Assembly (NCBI RefSeq): GCF_003261585.1
Contig: NZ_POVU01000012.1
Span: 1 to 64,000, forward strand
Source of the DNA: Acinetobacter sp. MB5
Lineage (GTDB): Bacteria > Pseudomonadota > Gammaproteobacteria > Pseudomonadales > Moraxellaceae
Direction of reading: 5' to 3'
Length of the DNA stretch: 64,000 bases
Made by a program: the position numbers and the translations under genes. Every line of letters starts with the position of its first letter. Position 1 is the stretch's first letter. The notes under the pieces were generated by a model. It saw only the letters and a list, made by a program, of their open reading frames with translations, was not told the DNA's origin and made no database searches. Shown here piece after piece: positions 24,850 through 35,336 of the stretch.

Positions 24850-26286
24850 TTACTCGGTTTGCATGTAAACAACTTGGGTATGTGTATATTCATACAAGCC
24901 ATGTTTTCCATCTGCCCCACCAACACCTGACTTCCGCACACCTGCGTGGAACCCTTGCATGGCTTCAAAATGCTCACGGTTTACATAGGTTTCACCGAAA
25001 TTGAGTTCACGACAGGCTTTCATGACTGCGTTAATATTCTGACTAAAAATAGATGAGGTCAGGCCGTATTCACTGTCATTGGCGAGTTGAATGGCTTCAT
25101 CAAGAGAGTCCACAATTGCAATTGGAAGCACTGGCCCAAAAATCTCTTTGCGCATGATGTCCATATCATTTCGACATTGGGTTAGCACAGTCGGCTGGTA
25201 ATGATAGCCTTTGCCCGTATCTGCAATCTGACCACCCGTAACTAAATGTGCACCTTCTGCCAAAGCACCTTTGACCTGAGCATTAATACGTTCCAGTGCC
25301 GCTTTATTGATTAAAGATCCCATATCCAAATCTGCTTCTACAGACGGATCACCATATTTGGTTGCCTGCATCAGTGCAGTGACTTTTTCAATAAATTTAT
25401 CGGCAACATTACGCTGTACATAAACACGTTCCGCACAGTTACAGACCTGACCTGTGTTAATGATTCTAGAATTCCAGATGGCCTTCGCAGCCAAATCCAG
25501 ATTTGCATCCTCCAGTACAATTGCAGGTGCTTTACCCCCCAGTTCCAGATTCAATTTGGTGATGTGTGGTGCAGATGCAGCTTGAATACGACTTCCTGTT
25601 GCAACGCTGCCTGTAAAGCTAATCATATCGACCTTGGAACTTGCCGATAAATAACCGCCAACAGCACCTTTCCCACCCACAAGATTGAAGACTCCAGCAG
25701 GTAAACTGGTTTCAGCCACAAGTTTTGCAAATTCGAAACAGTTAATCGGGGTTTCTTCGCTCGGTTTAATGACAATGGTATTCCCTGTAAGCAAAGCAGG
25801 TGCCATTTTTCGGGCAATCAGGAAAAATGGGAAATTCCATGGCAAAATTCCAGCGACAACACCAACAGGTTTACGGAATAAGAAAATATTTTCATTGGCA
25901 CGGTCACTCTGGATCACTTCACCTTCTATACGACGTGCCCATTCAGCAACATAATCAAAATAATCAGCGGTAAAGTTGACTTCTATTTCTGCCAATCCTT
26001 TGACTTTACTTTGTTCAAGTACCAAAATTTCTGCAAGTCGCGAAGCATTCTGTCGAATTTTGTCTGCAATTTCATTTAAATATCGAGCACGTTCAATCGC
26101 GGGTTTCTTTGCCCAAGCCACTTGTGCCAAACGGGCAGCATCTAGCGCCTGATCCACCTCTTGCTCGGTAGAGTCAGGTACATACGCAAGTAATGTTTGG
26201 TTGGCAGGGTTTTCTACACTAAAAAATTCCTTTGCTTCGACAAAAGCACCATTAATAAAATTCTGATATTGAATTAATTTATTCAT
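24850..26286 (-). CDS. aldA: Lactaldehyde dehydrogenase AldA
   Basis: A 478-residue ALDH that closely follows E. coli AldA as remembered, including the AEVEVxFTADYxDY-type segment, LPWNFPFFLIARKMAPALLTGN, the base Glu248 in LELGGK, the nucleophile Cys282 in GQVCNCAERVYV and the end HEAMQGFHAG-type to QVVYMQTE. It oxidises L-lactaldehyde, released by the RhmA aldolase together with pyruvate, to L-lactate. It lies directly downstream of rhmA. The AldA assignment is strong because both the catalytic motif and the flanking sequence match this specific subgroup. Confidence 0.93.
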   Translation of the reverse strand: MNKLIQYQNFINGAFVEAKEFFSVENPANQTLLAYVPDSTEQEVDQALDAARLAQVAWAKKPAIERARYLNEIADKIRQNASRLAEILVLEQSKVKGLAEIEVNFTADYFDYVAEWARRIEGEVIQSDRANENIFLFRKPVGVVAGILPWNFPFFLIARKMAPALLTGNTIVIKPSEETPINCFEFAKLVAETSLPAGVFNLVGGKGAVGGYLSASSKVDMISFTGSVATGSRIQAASAPHITKLNLELGGKAPAIVLEDANLDLAAKAIWNSRIINTGQVCNCAERVYVQRNVADKFIEKVTALMQATKYGDPSVEADLDMGSLINKAALERINAQVKGALAEGAHLVTGGQIADTGKGYHYQPTVLTQCRNDMDIMRKEIFGPVLPIAIVDSLDEAIQLANDSEYGLTSSIFSQNINAVMKACRELNFGETYVNREHFEAMQGFHAGVRKSGVGGADGKHGLYEYTHTQVVYMQTE

Positions 26287-26323
26287 GATTATTAGATCCC
26301 TATCTTATTCTTGATGACAAATT

Positions 26324-27130
26324 TTAATAGCTCAAACTAACCTTTAGCTTTGCTTGTTTAAGTTCCGTCTTAAACAATGCCAAACGCTCATCAATCGCTT
26401 GCGTGTACAACATCGTATCAACACCAATCGCGATGAATTTCACCCCCCATTCAATGGCTTTCTTTGCCATGTCAGGACTTGGTGCTAAAAAGCCTGCGAC
26501 TTTACCTGATGCAATAATTTTCTGAACAGTTTGCTCAATGATCTGTTGTACTTTTTCATGACCAGGATTGTCTGGGTATCCTAAAGAAGCCGAAAGATCC
26601 GCAGGGCCGATAAATACGCCATCGATTCCTTCAACTTCAAGAATTTCATCAATATTTTGTATAGCTGTATACGATTCCACCTGAATTAATATGCAAAGAT
26701 CATCACTGACATTTTGCATATAATTCTGAATACGCCCCCAGCGAGAAGCTCGGGCAACACTTGCGCCAACACCTCGACTTCCCTGAGGTGGATATTGAGT
26801 CGCTTTCAGTACTTGTAATGCTTGCTCTGCTGAATCCACCATTGGAATGAGCAAAGTTTGTGCGCCAGCGTCCAATGCCTGCTTAATATTGGCCTGCGTC
26901 CCTTCCAGAACGCGGACTATCGGATGTGTTTTATATGGCGCAATTGCTTGCAGTTGGGTATAAATGTTTTGAATGGTATTTGGTGCATGTTCACCATCGA
27001 TCAAACACCAGTCATAATTTGATGTTGCTGCAATTTCTGCCATATAAGACGATGTGGTGCTTAACCAAAGTCCATACTGGACTTCACCTGCTTCTAACGC
27101 CTTTTTAAAATTATTTGAAATTTTCATCAT
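26324..27130 (-). CDS. rhmA: 2-keto-3-deoxy-L-rhamnonate aldolase RhmA
   Basis: A 268-residue class II HpcH/HpaI-type aldolase, nearly the same length as E. coli RhmA (YfaU). Matching blocks as remembered are [73 protein letters not shown] and AIGVDTMLY. It splits 2-keto-3-deoxy-L-rhamnonate into pyruvate and L-lactaldehyde using a divalent metal. The start is ATG 27130 with AAGGA 5 nt upstream. The longer frame up to 27202 is leader sequence. It lies between rhmD and aldA, which make its substrate and use its product. Confidence 0.94.
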   Translation of the reverse strand: MMKISNNFKKALEAGEVQYGLWLSTTSSYMAEIAATSNYDWCLIDGEHAPNTIQNIYTQLQAIAPYKTHPIVRVLEGTQANIKQALDAGAQTLLIPMVDSAEQALQVLKATQYPPQGSRGVGASVARASRWGRIQNYMQNVSDDLCILIQVESYTAIQNIDEILEVEGIDGVFIGPADLSASLGYPDNPGHEKVQQIIEQTVQKIIASGKVAGFLAPSPDMAKKAIEWGVKFIAIGVDTMLYTQAIDERLALFKTELKQAKLKVSLSY

Positions 27131-27189
27131 AAAAATCCTTTTAATACATTGAACTATCAAGAGTTTTATATTCCCCTGAGAGTTTAAAT

Positions 27190-27201
27190 TGGAATATTCC
27201 A
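27190..27201. promoter_or_regulatory. Palindrome between rhmD and rhmA
   Basis: TGGAATATTCCA is a perfect 12-bp palindrome 59 bp upstream of the rhmA start. TGGAA-AGCA-TTCC at 34973-34985 upstream of the MFS gene has the same half-sites, so both may be IclR-regulator sites. This is tentative. Confidence 0.35.
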
Positions 27202-27202
27202 T

Positions 27203-28414
27203 TTAATGGGTATATGGTCTTGTCAGTTCGCAATTCCTGTTCAGTTCTACACCAAACCCTGGTTGATCCAGTACGGTCTTGTGCATACGACCATTCAACG
27301 GAACAGGTTCATTTAATAAAATCGGATCAAATTGTGGGCGTAATGATGAGCAATCTGAGCTAGTCATCAAAAATTCACTAAATGGCGTATTGGTAAAAGT
27401 AATCACTGCATGATGTGAATACACAGACGAACCATGTGGCACAACCAATTGACCACGTGACTTAGCAATTGCAGCAATTTCTACCAGCGTTGTTAAACCA
27501 CCACACCAGCCAACATCGGGCTGCATAATGTCCACCCCTGTTTCAGATAAGGTACGGAAAGATTGAATCGTGCCATGATGCTCACCTGTTGTGACCATCA
27601 TTCCTGCTGGAGCCTGACGTTTAAGCTCACGATAGCCTTCATAGTTTTGTGGCGGTAAACATTCTTCAATCCATTTGAGATTGTAAGGTGCACAGGCATG
27701 TGCCAGTTTAACAGCATAGTTCACATCCTGACTCATCCAGCAATCCAGCATCAGCCAGAAATCATCGCCACATTTTTCACGGAAGTGTTTCACCATTTCT
27801 GCATCTTTACGGATGCCTGCATCACCATCATGTGGGCCCCAGTGGGTTGGCATTTTTCCGCCAATAAACCCCATTTCTTTGGCCAGATCAGGACGTGCAC
27901 CTGTCGCATAAAACTGGATTTCATCTCGAACAGCCCCACCCAAAAGCTTGTACACAGGTAAGTCCAGCACTTTGCCGTACAAATCCCATAGCGCCAAATC
28001 GACACAAGAAATAGTATTCATCACCAAGCCACCTGAACCACTGTAATACATGGTTGCATTGAGCATTTGGTCATGAATCAATTTGATATCAGAAACACAT
28101 TTCCCTTCAATAAAGCGATTCAGATGCTTTTCAACAATAAAGCACCCCATTTCACCGCCAGTTGATACTGCAAATCCTGTTTGTCCGTTATCGGCTTCAA
28201 CTTCAACAATCAGCGTACCTAGTACATTGATTCCAAAAGATTGTCTGGATTGAGCATATTCAGCATATTTACTCATTGGGGTCGCAATATGGTCATCAAT
28301 CCAGTGTCCTCCTTTTTGGTCATGGTAGTCTGCACCACCTCCACCTTTACTCTTATCTGCGGTTGCACCACCTGTAAAATATGCTCGGATCTGTTTGATT
28401 TTTGGTAACTTCAT
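27203..28414 (-). CDS. rhmD: L-rhamnonate dehydratase RhmD
   Basis: A 403-residue enolase-superfamily dehydratase of the mandelate-racemase group, near-identical in many stretches to E. coli RhmD (YfaW) as remembered. Examples are [65 protein letters not shown], the metal Asp in [14 protein letters not shown] and [17 protein letters not shown], with the catalytic His. It dehydrates L-rhamnonate to 2-keto-3-deoxy-L-rhamnonate. Upstream is the IclR gene and downstream is rhmA. A good AGGGAA site precedes the start. Confidence 0.96.
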   Translation of the reverse strand: MKLPKIKQIRAYFTGGATADKSKGGGGADYHDQKGGHWIDDHIATPMSKYAEYAQSRQSFGINVLGTLIVEVEADNGQTGFAVSTGGEMGCFIVEKHLNRFIEGKCVSDIKLIHDQMLNATMYYSGSGGLVMNTISCVDLALWDLYGKVLDLPVYKLLGGAVRDEIQFYATGARPDLAKEMGFIGGKMPTHWGPHDGDAGIRKDAEMVKHFREKCGDDFWLMLDCWMSQDVNYAVKLAHACAPYNLKWIEECLPPQNYEGYRELKRQAPAGMMVTTGEHHGTIQSFRTLSETGVDIMQPDVGWCGGLTTLVEIAAIAKSRGQLVVPHGSSVYSHHAVITFTNTPFSEFLMTSSDCSSLRPQFDPILLNEPVPLNGRMHKTVLDQPGFGVELNRNCELTRPYTH

Positions 28415-28426
28415 CGATATTCCCTT

Positions 28427-29215
28427 TTAAATATTCCCTGTTCTTAACGAAAGTTGATTTGAAATTTTTTGCGCACATTGCACTGTTAAACGTACAAATT
28501 CATCTTTATTTGAATCATCGATTTGCATAGAAGCACCAACGATCGAAATAGCCGCCTCAAGTTTTCCTTTTAGATTGAAAATTGGTGCTGCAATACAACG
28601 CACGCCTTCAACATCTTCACTATCATCAAAACTCCAACCACGATTTCTAATCAGTTCGAGTTCCTGCAAATAAGCACTTTCTGATGCAATTGATGTCGGT
28701 GTTTTTGCCACAAATTTTAGATTTTTGACGACATTTTGAATCACTTGCTCTGGCTGGAATGCCAACAAACATTTCCCGATTCCTGAACGCTCCAATGCCA
28801 GTGCTTTACCTTCATAAGAATGAACTCGAATCGTTGAATAAGATTCAACTTTTAAAATGTAGAAAGCTTGTGACTGGTTCAAAATACCCAAGTGACACAT
28901 CAAACCTGTTTTTTCCATAAGTTCGGTTAGAAACGGTTTTGCTATTGCACGTAGATCAATTTGATCTAACACATGGCTCGATAGCTCAACCAACTTCAAC
29001 CAAAGTGAAAAATTACCCTGTTCATTTTTAATAATAAATTTTGCATCACACAGCTCATCTAAAATTACATACAGTGAGCTTTTTGGAATCTCTAACGCAT
29101 TATGTATATCTAGCGCTGAACAAGTTCCTTCTTTTGCAATGTAATCCAGAATCGCAATCGCACGAGACAATGCAGGGGTTTTTGAGTTTTTCAGCATACT
29201 AGAATCAATTCCCAT
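28427..29215 (-). CDS. IclR-family regulator of L-rhamnose catabolism
   Basis: A 262-residue IclR-type regulator. The winged helix covers about residues 10-75 (ALSRAIAILDYIAKEGTCSALDI, then IPKSSLYVILDEL), and the effector domain covers about 80-255 with CHLGILNQSQAFYILKVES, SGIGKCLLAFQ and GVRCIAAPIFN. It is 12 bp upstream of rhmD and co-directional. The E. coli rhm gene set is likewise next to an IclR regulator, so a rhamnonate-type effector is plausible. A second in-frame Met at residue 7 has a slightly better upstream GGGAA. The start remains uncertain by six residues. Confidence 0.88.
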   Translation of the reverse strand: MGIDSSMLKNSKTPALSRAIAILDYIAKEGTCSALDIHNALEIPKSSLYVILDELCDAKFIIKNEQGNFSLWLKLVELSSHVLDQIDLRAIAKPFLTELMEKTGLMCHLGILNQSQAFYILKVESYSTIRVHSYEGKALALERSGIGKCLLAFQPEQVIQNVVKNLKFVAKTPTSIASESAYLQELELIRNRGWSFDDSEDVEGVRCIAAPIFNLKGKLEAAISIVGASMQIDDSNKDEFVRLTVQCAQKISNQLSLRTGNI

Positions 29216-29382
29216 ATAATAGAATATACATTCATACTAATAACAATCAGATGTTAAAACAAGCGATAAATTCAAAAATTAATCAACATTTATAATTAAA
29301 TAAAACATAAAGTTAATACCAAAAATAACTAATACTAGTATTTTGAAAACCAGCATCGTATTTTGACTGAAACCTTTTTTAT

Positions 29383-32211
29383 TTAAACCATCGTGTAATT
29401 AAAATGATATAAACCTGAGTTCAGATTTATTTGCGTGTGTTTTGTATCTCTTGAAATATTCAATATGCCATCACAGTTTTCAATTAAATCTCTATTTTCA
29501 TAAATTTCACTTTGTGCACTATGAGGCAAGATAATTTGGGCACTAGTGTTGCAAGGGACATGCACACTCAGCCTGACCACACTGTCTTTTCGCTCCCAAC
29601 TGACCTTAATTTCCCCATAATCAGAGATATAGCTTGCATCACAATAATCAATAGACTGGTCTATACAGGGTGAAATTTTGATTTTTTTATAGCCAATATC
29701 GTGGCATTGAATACCTGCAATATGCTGGTACATCCAATCTCCCACACAGCCAAATGCGTAATGATTAAATGAACTATGCAGTGGTTTATTATCCTGACCA
29801 ATATTATCCCAACGTTCCCATAATGTAGTTGCTCCTTTTTCAATTTCATATAACCAAGATGGTGATTGATTTTGAAATAATAATTTCCATGACAAGTCTT
29901 CTTGCCCATATTGAGTCAATACATTCATTAAATATGAAACTGACATAAACCCTGTATCAAGCGTAAAGTTATTATCAACAATCAGATTAACTAAATGTTG
30001 TGTCACTATTTTAATTGCAGCTACAGGGACTAAATCAAAAGCCAATGCAATAACATAAGCTCCCTGATAATGAGGGGTAAGTTTATAGTCTTCATCAAAA
30101 TATTCATCGATGAATGCCTGTTTCACCTTGGCGTGTAAGGCAGCATATTCACAGCTTTCGTGCGGCTTACCTAAAATTTCAGCAATCTGTGCCATCAATT
30201 TTGTACTGTGCGCATAAAATGCACTAGACACGAGGTCTTTGGTCACATGTGCACAATGCATAATGCCATTATGTGTCGGATCTGCTTTAAGAAAGCTTGG
30301 CGTGAACCAGTCACCAAAGTGAAAACCCGAATTCCACAAATATTTCTGGTTGTCTATGCGCTTCTGATCACCACTATTTAAAGCACTTTCACTGATAAAA
30401 CTTTCTGCTTCCTTTTTGACATAAGCTAACCAGTTCTTCATGGTCGAATAGTTCTCAATCAGGATGCGTTTATCTCCATATTTTTGCCATAACTCCCACG
30501 GCAACATAATGCAGACATCCCCCCATCCCGAACAGCTTACTTTTCCTTGCCCCATCAACATTTCACTAAACTTTCGGTCACCTTGCCAAAAAGGAATAAT
30601 CGTTGGAACTTGACCATCCGCTTGCTGTTCTAAACGCAAATTATGCAACCAGCGCTTGAGAAAATTGTAGCTCTGCATATTAAAAATCGCGGTCGGCGCA
30701 TAGATGTTGATATCCCCTGTCCAGCCTGCTTTTTCTCGTTGTGGACAATCGGTTGGAATGGAAATGAAATTACCGCGCTGACTCCATAAAATACAACTTT
30801 GTAGCTGGTTAATCCGTTCATCTGAACATTTAAATTTTCCAGTGATTTCGAGATCAGAACCAATCACCACACCAACGAAATTTTCAGCTCGAAGCTTTTC
30901 TGGACTTCCTGTCACCCGAACATAGCGAAAACCATGAAAAGTAAATTGGGGTTCCCATGTTTCAACACCTTGTCCATTCGCAACATAAATGTCGGTTTGG
31001 TCTTTATTTTTCCCGACAATATTTCGGAAAAAATTACCATGTTCATCAAGAGTTTCAGTGAATTCCAACTGTATCTCTGTTCCTTTTTTAGCCTGAACAT
31101 TGATACGAAGCCAGCCTGAAATGACCTGACCCAAATCAAGCAATTGCTCACCGTTTGGTGTCTGTATAATTCGCATATTCGTTATTTCTTGCACAATGCG
31201 GATGGGTTCTCCACACTGAGCAATCAGATTCTTTACTCCATATTGCTGATTTTCAATTACAGCTTGCCAGTTTTGATCATCGAAGCCGCTAGAGTCCCAG
31301 CCTGCCTGCGCTTTATTGGCATCATATTTTTCCCCGATATATAAATCAGAGTACTCAATCGGCCCTGTTGAAGACCGACACTGATCATCGGACACAACTT
31401 GGGTAAGCTCTCCCGATGTATCACGCAGTTCTAACTGGAATAGAACCCCGACTTTATCCCCATAGTTTTGATTGACGCCTGGCAATCCCAAACGTCCTGC
31501 ATACCATCCATCTGCCAATGTAACTGCCAGAACATTCTGACCCGCTTTCAAAAAATCTGTAACGTCATAAGTTTGATATTCCAAATAGTCCTGATACGCG
31601 GTTGCCCCTGGAGCAAGCAATTGATCAGAGATTTTCTGACCATTGATCTTGGCATCGTAAATCCCATGAGCTGTGATATATAAACGTGCAGTCTCAGGTT
31701 TACCTGAAAATTCAAATACTCGTCTTACATATTGACATGGCATCAGCTCGCGCTGGCTCACTTGTATAGGGTCAGGAATTGGTGAGAAAAGTTCACCAGG
31801 GTGTTTCACACTTTCCTGTTTTGCGACCTTTTGTACAGGTTCAATCCATATCGCACACCAGTCACTTGCATGTAACAATCCCATTTCCCACCAAGCTATT
31901 GCACTCCACTCAGTCACTTGGTCAAATTGATCCCAAATCCTCACTTTCCAGTAATAACGTTGGCGTGATTGTAAAGCTGACCCAGAATATAAAATGTTAG
32001 TAGACTGCTCTGAAAAGACTTTTCCACTATTAAAGAAATATGAATTCTCATCATTCATATCCTCTAGATTCTCAGTCATGATCAATTGATATGCGGTTTG
32101 TTTTACACCATGGGTATCTGCAGAAATCTTCCACATCAATGCAGGCTCTAGCACATCAATTCCCAAAGGATTTTTCTGGTATTCGCACTTTAAATCATAA
32201 ATATTAATCAC
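29383..32211 (-). CDS. GH78 alpha-L-rhamnosidase, cytoplasmic
   Basis: A 942-residue glycoside hydrolase family 78 enzyme with the full domain order. An N-terminal Ig-like domain is at about 1-130, then Bac_rhamnosid_N / CBM67-like beta domains to about 480. Next comes the (alpha/alpha)6 catalytic barrel starting at IPTDCPQREKAGWTGD, with its conserved Asp/Arg-Glu cluster, and including GATTLWERWDNIG. A C-terminal beta domain ends the protein. It releases L-rhamnose from rhamnosides. No signal peptide is present (MINIYDLKCEYQKNP), so it works in the cytoplasm on imported substrates. It lies between the porin/MFS genes and the IclR-rhm genes on one strand. Confidence 0.93.
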   Translation of the reverse strand: MINIYDLKCEYQKNPLGIDVLEPALMWKISADTHGVKQTAYQLIMTENLEDMNDENSYFFNSGKVFSEQSTNILYSGSALQSRQRYYWKVRIWDQFDQVTEWSAIAWWEMGLLHASDWCAIWIEPVQKVAKQESVKHPGELFSPIPDPIQVSQRELMPCQYVRRVFEFSGKPETARLYITAHGIYDAKINGQKISDQLLAPGATAYQDYLEYQTYDVTDFLKAGQNVLAVTLADGWYAGRLGLPGVNQNYGDKVGVLFQLELRDTSGELTQVVSDDQCRSSTGPIEYSDLYIGEKYDANKAQAGWDSSGFDDQNWQAVIENQQYGVKNLIAQCGEPIRIVQEITNMRIIQTPNGEQLLDLGQVISGWLRINVQAKKGTEIQLEFTETLDEHGNFFRNIVGKNKDQTDIYVANGQGVETWEPQFTFHGFRYVRVTGSPEKLRAENFVGVVIGSDLEITGKFKCSDERINQLQSCILWSQRGNFISIPTDCPQREKAGWTGDINIYAPTAIFNMQSYNFLKRWLHNLRLEQQADGQVPTIIPFWQGDRKFSEMLMGQGKVSCSGWGDVCIMLPWELWQKYGDKRILIENYSTMKNWLAYVKKEAESFISESALNSGDQKRIDNQKYLWNSGFHFGDWFTPSFLKADPTHNGIMHCAHVTKDLVSSAFYAHSTKLMAQIAEILGKPHESCEYAALHAKVKQAFIDEYFDEDYKLTPHYQGAYVIALAFDLVPVAAIKIVTQHLVNLIVDNNFTLDTGFMSVSYLMNVLTQYGQEDLSWKLLFQNQSPSWLYEIEKGATTLWERWDNIGQDNKPLHSSFNHYAFGCVGDWMYQHIAGIQCHDIGYKKIKISPCIDQSIDYCDASYISDYGEIKVSWERKDSVVRLSVHVPCNTSAQIILPHSAQSEIYENRDLIENCDGILNISRDTKHTQINLNSGLYHFNYTMV

Positions 32212-32237
32212 ACCAAACTCCTGAAAATGAATAAGAA

Positions 32238-33461
32238 TTAAAATAATTTGTCTAGAAAGATGATTCCCATCAATCCAAAGCCCACACCATCCCGAGGCAA
32301 TTTAGAGAAGTCATAACTGTTTTTAGAGCTGGTATTCCATGAATAGACAATATAAGGAGAAATAATAAATTGCGGGCTTACAAATAAATTGGCATCAAGC
32401 TGAACCAACGTTTGCATACGATCTACATTATAATTTAGACCATTTAGCGCATAATTATTAACCAATTGATTTTGCTTATCTTTCGTGACCTGATAATTTT
32501 TTAATGTAATCGAATACGAATCCATTGGACGTGAATTGATAAATGAATCGAATGTCAGACCCATCGTATTGGTAAACAGTAATCCTTTGGCATTGCCTTT
32601 ATCAAAGCTATACGTGAACTGCTCGAAAAAGGTGGTTCCAGGAACTTTAAACGTTTTGTTGATTTCATGACTCTTTGAAATTGGAATTTTTCGATTGATA
32701 TAAAAACCAGAATAACCGCTATTTTGTTCGCCTGTTAACGGATTGGTTTCAGGTGCACTTCGTCTAAAGAACCCGACCTCGCCGAAGTTATTACGCTCCT
32801 TCTGATCTTGATAGAAAAGGCTCGCCATATACGTTCGGCCTGTGCTTTGTTCATTCATTTCCCAACCCGATTGGAACGGAAATTCCGCAATATAATTCCA
32901 ACCGCCTACACGCAAATCATATTCTGAATTAATCATGTAATCTAAAGTGCCGCCCCAAGACGAAAAGAGCGATGGATTAGATGGCAATAGCGGACTTTGG
33001 CAACTATAGAGTAAATTACACAGTGGCTTGGCGAAATACGAAGATGGTGAGCTTTTACCTGCTTCTACAACAATTTTATGATCCAAAAATCCTTTTTTGA
33101 CTGTAAATTGCTGCAATTCTGATTTGTTTGGAATATATGGTGATGGATCTGCAAAAATGGAATCGCCAACTGTAGAACCAAATGTCTTATTGGTAATATT
33201 CGGGATATAAGCCATCTCAAAGTGCACATTCAAATCTTTGACAGGTAATGTTTTTGACAAATCAATATTTGCACCATAATTAATGATATAAACATTTTCT
33301 GTCTGGCCAGTTGTCTGACCTAATGACGGGTTTTCTAAATGCAGGAATGACGCATTTAGAATTGGGCTAATCCCATAATCATTTAAATCATTGGCAATTT
33401 CTCCAGCATACACTTGTCCAAATAAACCAGAGGCAACAATTACAGCGGTAAATCTTAACAT
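32238..33461 (-). CDS. OprB-like carbohydrate porin
   Basis: A barrel of about 407 residues. A short signal peptide (LRFTAVIVASGLFGQVYA) precedes GEIANDLNDYGISPILNASF, the typical beginning of OprB-type carbohydrate-selective porins. WGGTLDYMIN and LRVGGWNYIAEFP follow the family pattern, and the C-terminus ends in an aromatic (FLDKLF). It should admit sugars or small rhamnosides to the periplasm. The start at 33461 (second Met of the frame) begins the signal peptide, and a GGA lies upstream of it. It is 26 bp from the rhamnosidase gene, with the MFS gene upstream. Confidence 0.85.
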   Translation of the reverse strand: MLRFTAVIVASGLFGQVYAGEIANDLNDYGISPILNASFLHLENPSLGQTTGQTENVYIINYGANIDLSKTLPVKDLNVHFEMAYIPNITNKTFGSTVGDSIFADPSPYIPNKSELQQFTVKKGFLDHKIVVEAGKSSPSSYFAKPLCNLLYSCQSPLLPSNPSLFSSWGGTLDYMINSEYDLRVGGWNYIAEFPFQSGWEMNEQSTGRTYMASLFYQDQKERNNFGEVGFFRRSAPETNPLTGEQNSGYSGFYINRKIPISKSHEINKTFKVPGTTFFEQFTYSFDKGNAKGLLFTNTMGLTFDSFINSRPMDSYSITLKNYQVTKDKQNQLVNNYALNGLNYNVDRMQTLVQLDANLFVSPQFIISPYIVYSWNTSSKNSYDFSKLPRDGVGFGLMGIIFLDKLF

Positions 33462-33462
33462 A

Positions 33463-33477
33463 TGAAATTCCATTTCA
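33463..33477. promoter_or_regulatory. KdgR/IclR-like palindrome at the porin start
   Basis: TGAAATTCCATTTCA has perfect arms TGAAAT/ATTTCA about a 3-base centre, similar to KdgR (IclR-family) boxes. It overlaps the porin start region, so it could act as a repressor site for the porin-rhamnosidase transcript. Only one clear copy was seen. Confidence 0.4.
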
Positions 33478-33520
33478 AATTAAAGAGATATTCGTTTTTT
33501 AGCTAAACTAAGCAGTAGAC

Positions 33521-34756
33521 TTAATGTGTTTTTAACTCATTCATATTGAGTAGTGACTTGCTATCCTTACTGAGCGTTGCCGATAAAAATTTCTTTTCGA
33601 GGCCTAATGTGACCAAGAGAATGAAAACAACAAACCCAATAATAGATGCAATCAAAAATGAAAAACTGACTTGGTTATAACCCAATGTGTTTCGGATAAA
33701 ATTAATAATAAATGGTGATACAAAAGCTGCGAATGCTGTTGCAGTGGTATAAATTGTTATCGCCATTGGCAAATAAATACTTTCAATAATCACAGAAAGT
33801 ATATAAGGGGTACGTGCCATATAAATACTTAAACCAAAGCCTGAAATAAATGATCCAATAATCGTAAACAAAATGCTGTGACTAAAGAATGTAATTAGAA
33901 GCCCTGCTGAAAGTACAAAGAATGCCAGCGCAATATTGTAAAAACCAAATAGCTTAGAAATATAACGATATAATAGACCTGAAATAAATCCACTCAGGAT
34001 AAACACAGCCGATGCCATACTCGCCAGCTTAATATCACCCAATTTTTCCTGTGCAATGAACACAGAAATATTTGCCGCAAAGGTATCAAATACAAACATA
34101 AAGGCGAAACTTAGCAGGCCAATAATCAGAACATTTTTATTTTTAAATACAGTGAGTAAGTTCACTTTATTTGCACTTTGGTTTGTATTTTTAACCTGTA
34201 CATTCTGCTGTTTTGGCAAACAAATATAAGCAATAAGCAAAACCAGAATTGGATAAAAGAACACAAGATAATTATACTTCCATCCGATTGTTGCTAACAT
34301 TCCGCCAGTAAAGATGAGGAACATCCCACCCAAGTTTACAAAGGCTGTTAATTGCCCAAAAACAACTTGTCTTTGTTCCAGATTGAAATTTTCTGCAATA
34401 ATCGTAGGATTGGTTGTTGCTAATGTACCAATTCCCAGTCCTAAAATAGCTGCACCGATAAGTAAATATTCAATATGCGTATTAAAGAAAAATGGAAATA
34501 ATCCTCCGACTATAATAAAAAATAACCCACCTATTGCCAGTTTTGGTCGTTGAATCTTTGTTGCCAGCTTACTCACGATAAATCCTGCAATTAGACTCGT
34601 TAAGCTTGGCAAAGCAATTAAGGACTGAATAATAGATAGATTTACTTTTGGAAATGTTTTAGAAATTTCTGCAATAGAGGGTGAAATTGCGAGTGCTGAC
34701 ATCATTAATGAGGCTAGTGCAAAAATCCCTATACGAGTCTTTATCTGTTGGTTCAT
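33521..34756 (-). CDS. MFS transporter, probable rhamnoside/rhamnose uptake
   Basis: A 411-residue major facilitator with twelve hydrophobic segments in two halves and a Lys/Asn/Gln-rich central loop near 190-205. The A-motif-like loop after TM2 is degenerate (SKLATKIQRPKLA). It is the first gene of the leftward unit MFS, porin, GH78, and an AAGGAAA ribosome site precedes the start. Because the rhamnosidase is cytoplasmic, this carrier is the obvious candidate for bringing rhamnosides or L-rhamnose through the inner membrane. The substrate itself cannot be read from the sequence. Confidence 0.87.
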   Translation of the reverse strand: MNQQIKTRIGIFALASLMMSALAISPSIAEISKTFPKVNLSIIQSLIALPSLTSLIAGFIVSKLATKIQRPKLAIGGLFFIIVGGLFPFFFNTHIEYLLIGAAILGLGIGTLATTNPTIIAENFNLEQRQVVFGQLTAFVNLGGMFLIFTGGMLATIGWKYNYLVFFYPILVLLIAYICLPKQQNVQVKNTNQSANKVNLLTVFKNKNVLIIGLLSFAFMFVFDTFAANISVFIAQEKLGDIKLASMASAVFILSGFISGLLYRYISKLFGFYNIALAFFVLSAGLLITFFSHSILFTIIGSFISGFGLSIYMARTPYILSVIIESIYLPMAITIYTTATAFAAFVSPFIINFIRNTLGYNQVSFSFLIASIIGFVVFILLVTLGLEKKFLSATLSKDSKSLLNMNELKTH

Positions 34757-35336
34757 GAATTTTCCTTAATAATTAACCTAATTTTAGAATCATATAATCC
34801 TTATGATTCAATAAAGTTATATTGCTCATCCATTATTTAAATTGATTTCAATACTTATTCCTGAACGTATCCATTCATGATGACGATTCCCTTAATACTT
34901 CCTTCCATAGGTTTTTTTAGTTGTCGCCTTTTATTGAATCCATTCTTTGACCTTCAATCAATTCCAATATACTGGAAAGCATTCCTCTATAATGGATAAT
35001 TCATGATATAAATACAGATCAATTAAGTCAAACAATAAATTAGAATTTATAAAATCTTTCAAATACAATTATTTATATAAATATATTATTTATTTTTATA
35101 ATATGTTTGAACATGGAATACCTAGTAAAAGAACAGACCCTGAATTCGCTATTCAGTGAGAGCTTGTATCCTCTTGTTCTTATTAGAATGTTGAAGCACT
35201 AAAGACTGGGTTTAAAAAATAAGTTAAACGCTATAAAAAAATTATTGACGTTATTTTATTCAACCAACGGCATTGTTTTGTCGATTCCTGATTTATTAAT
35301 ACATGATTCGCCATTCGCTAATTTTTTAAATTCATT
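34757..35336. other. Intergenic region upstream of the rhamnoside unit
   Basis: About 580 bp, strongly A/T-rich, upstream of the MFS gene. It contains TGGAA-AGCA-TTCC (34973-34985), a possible IclR-regulator site. No credible gene was seen. The 94-codon reading frame starting at 35245 is discounted because its only conserved part is the terminal-inverted-repeat element that follows. Confidence 0.55.
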
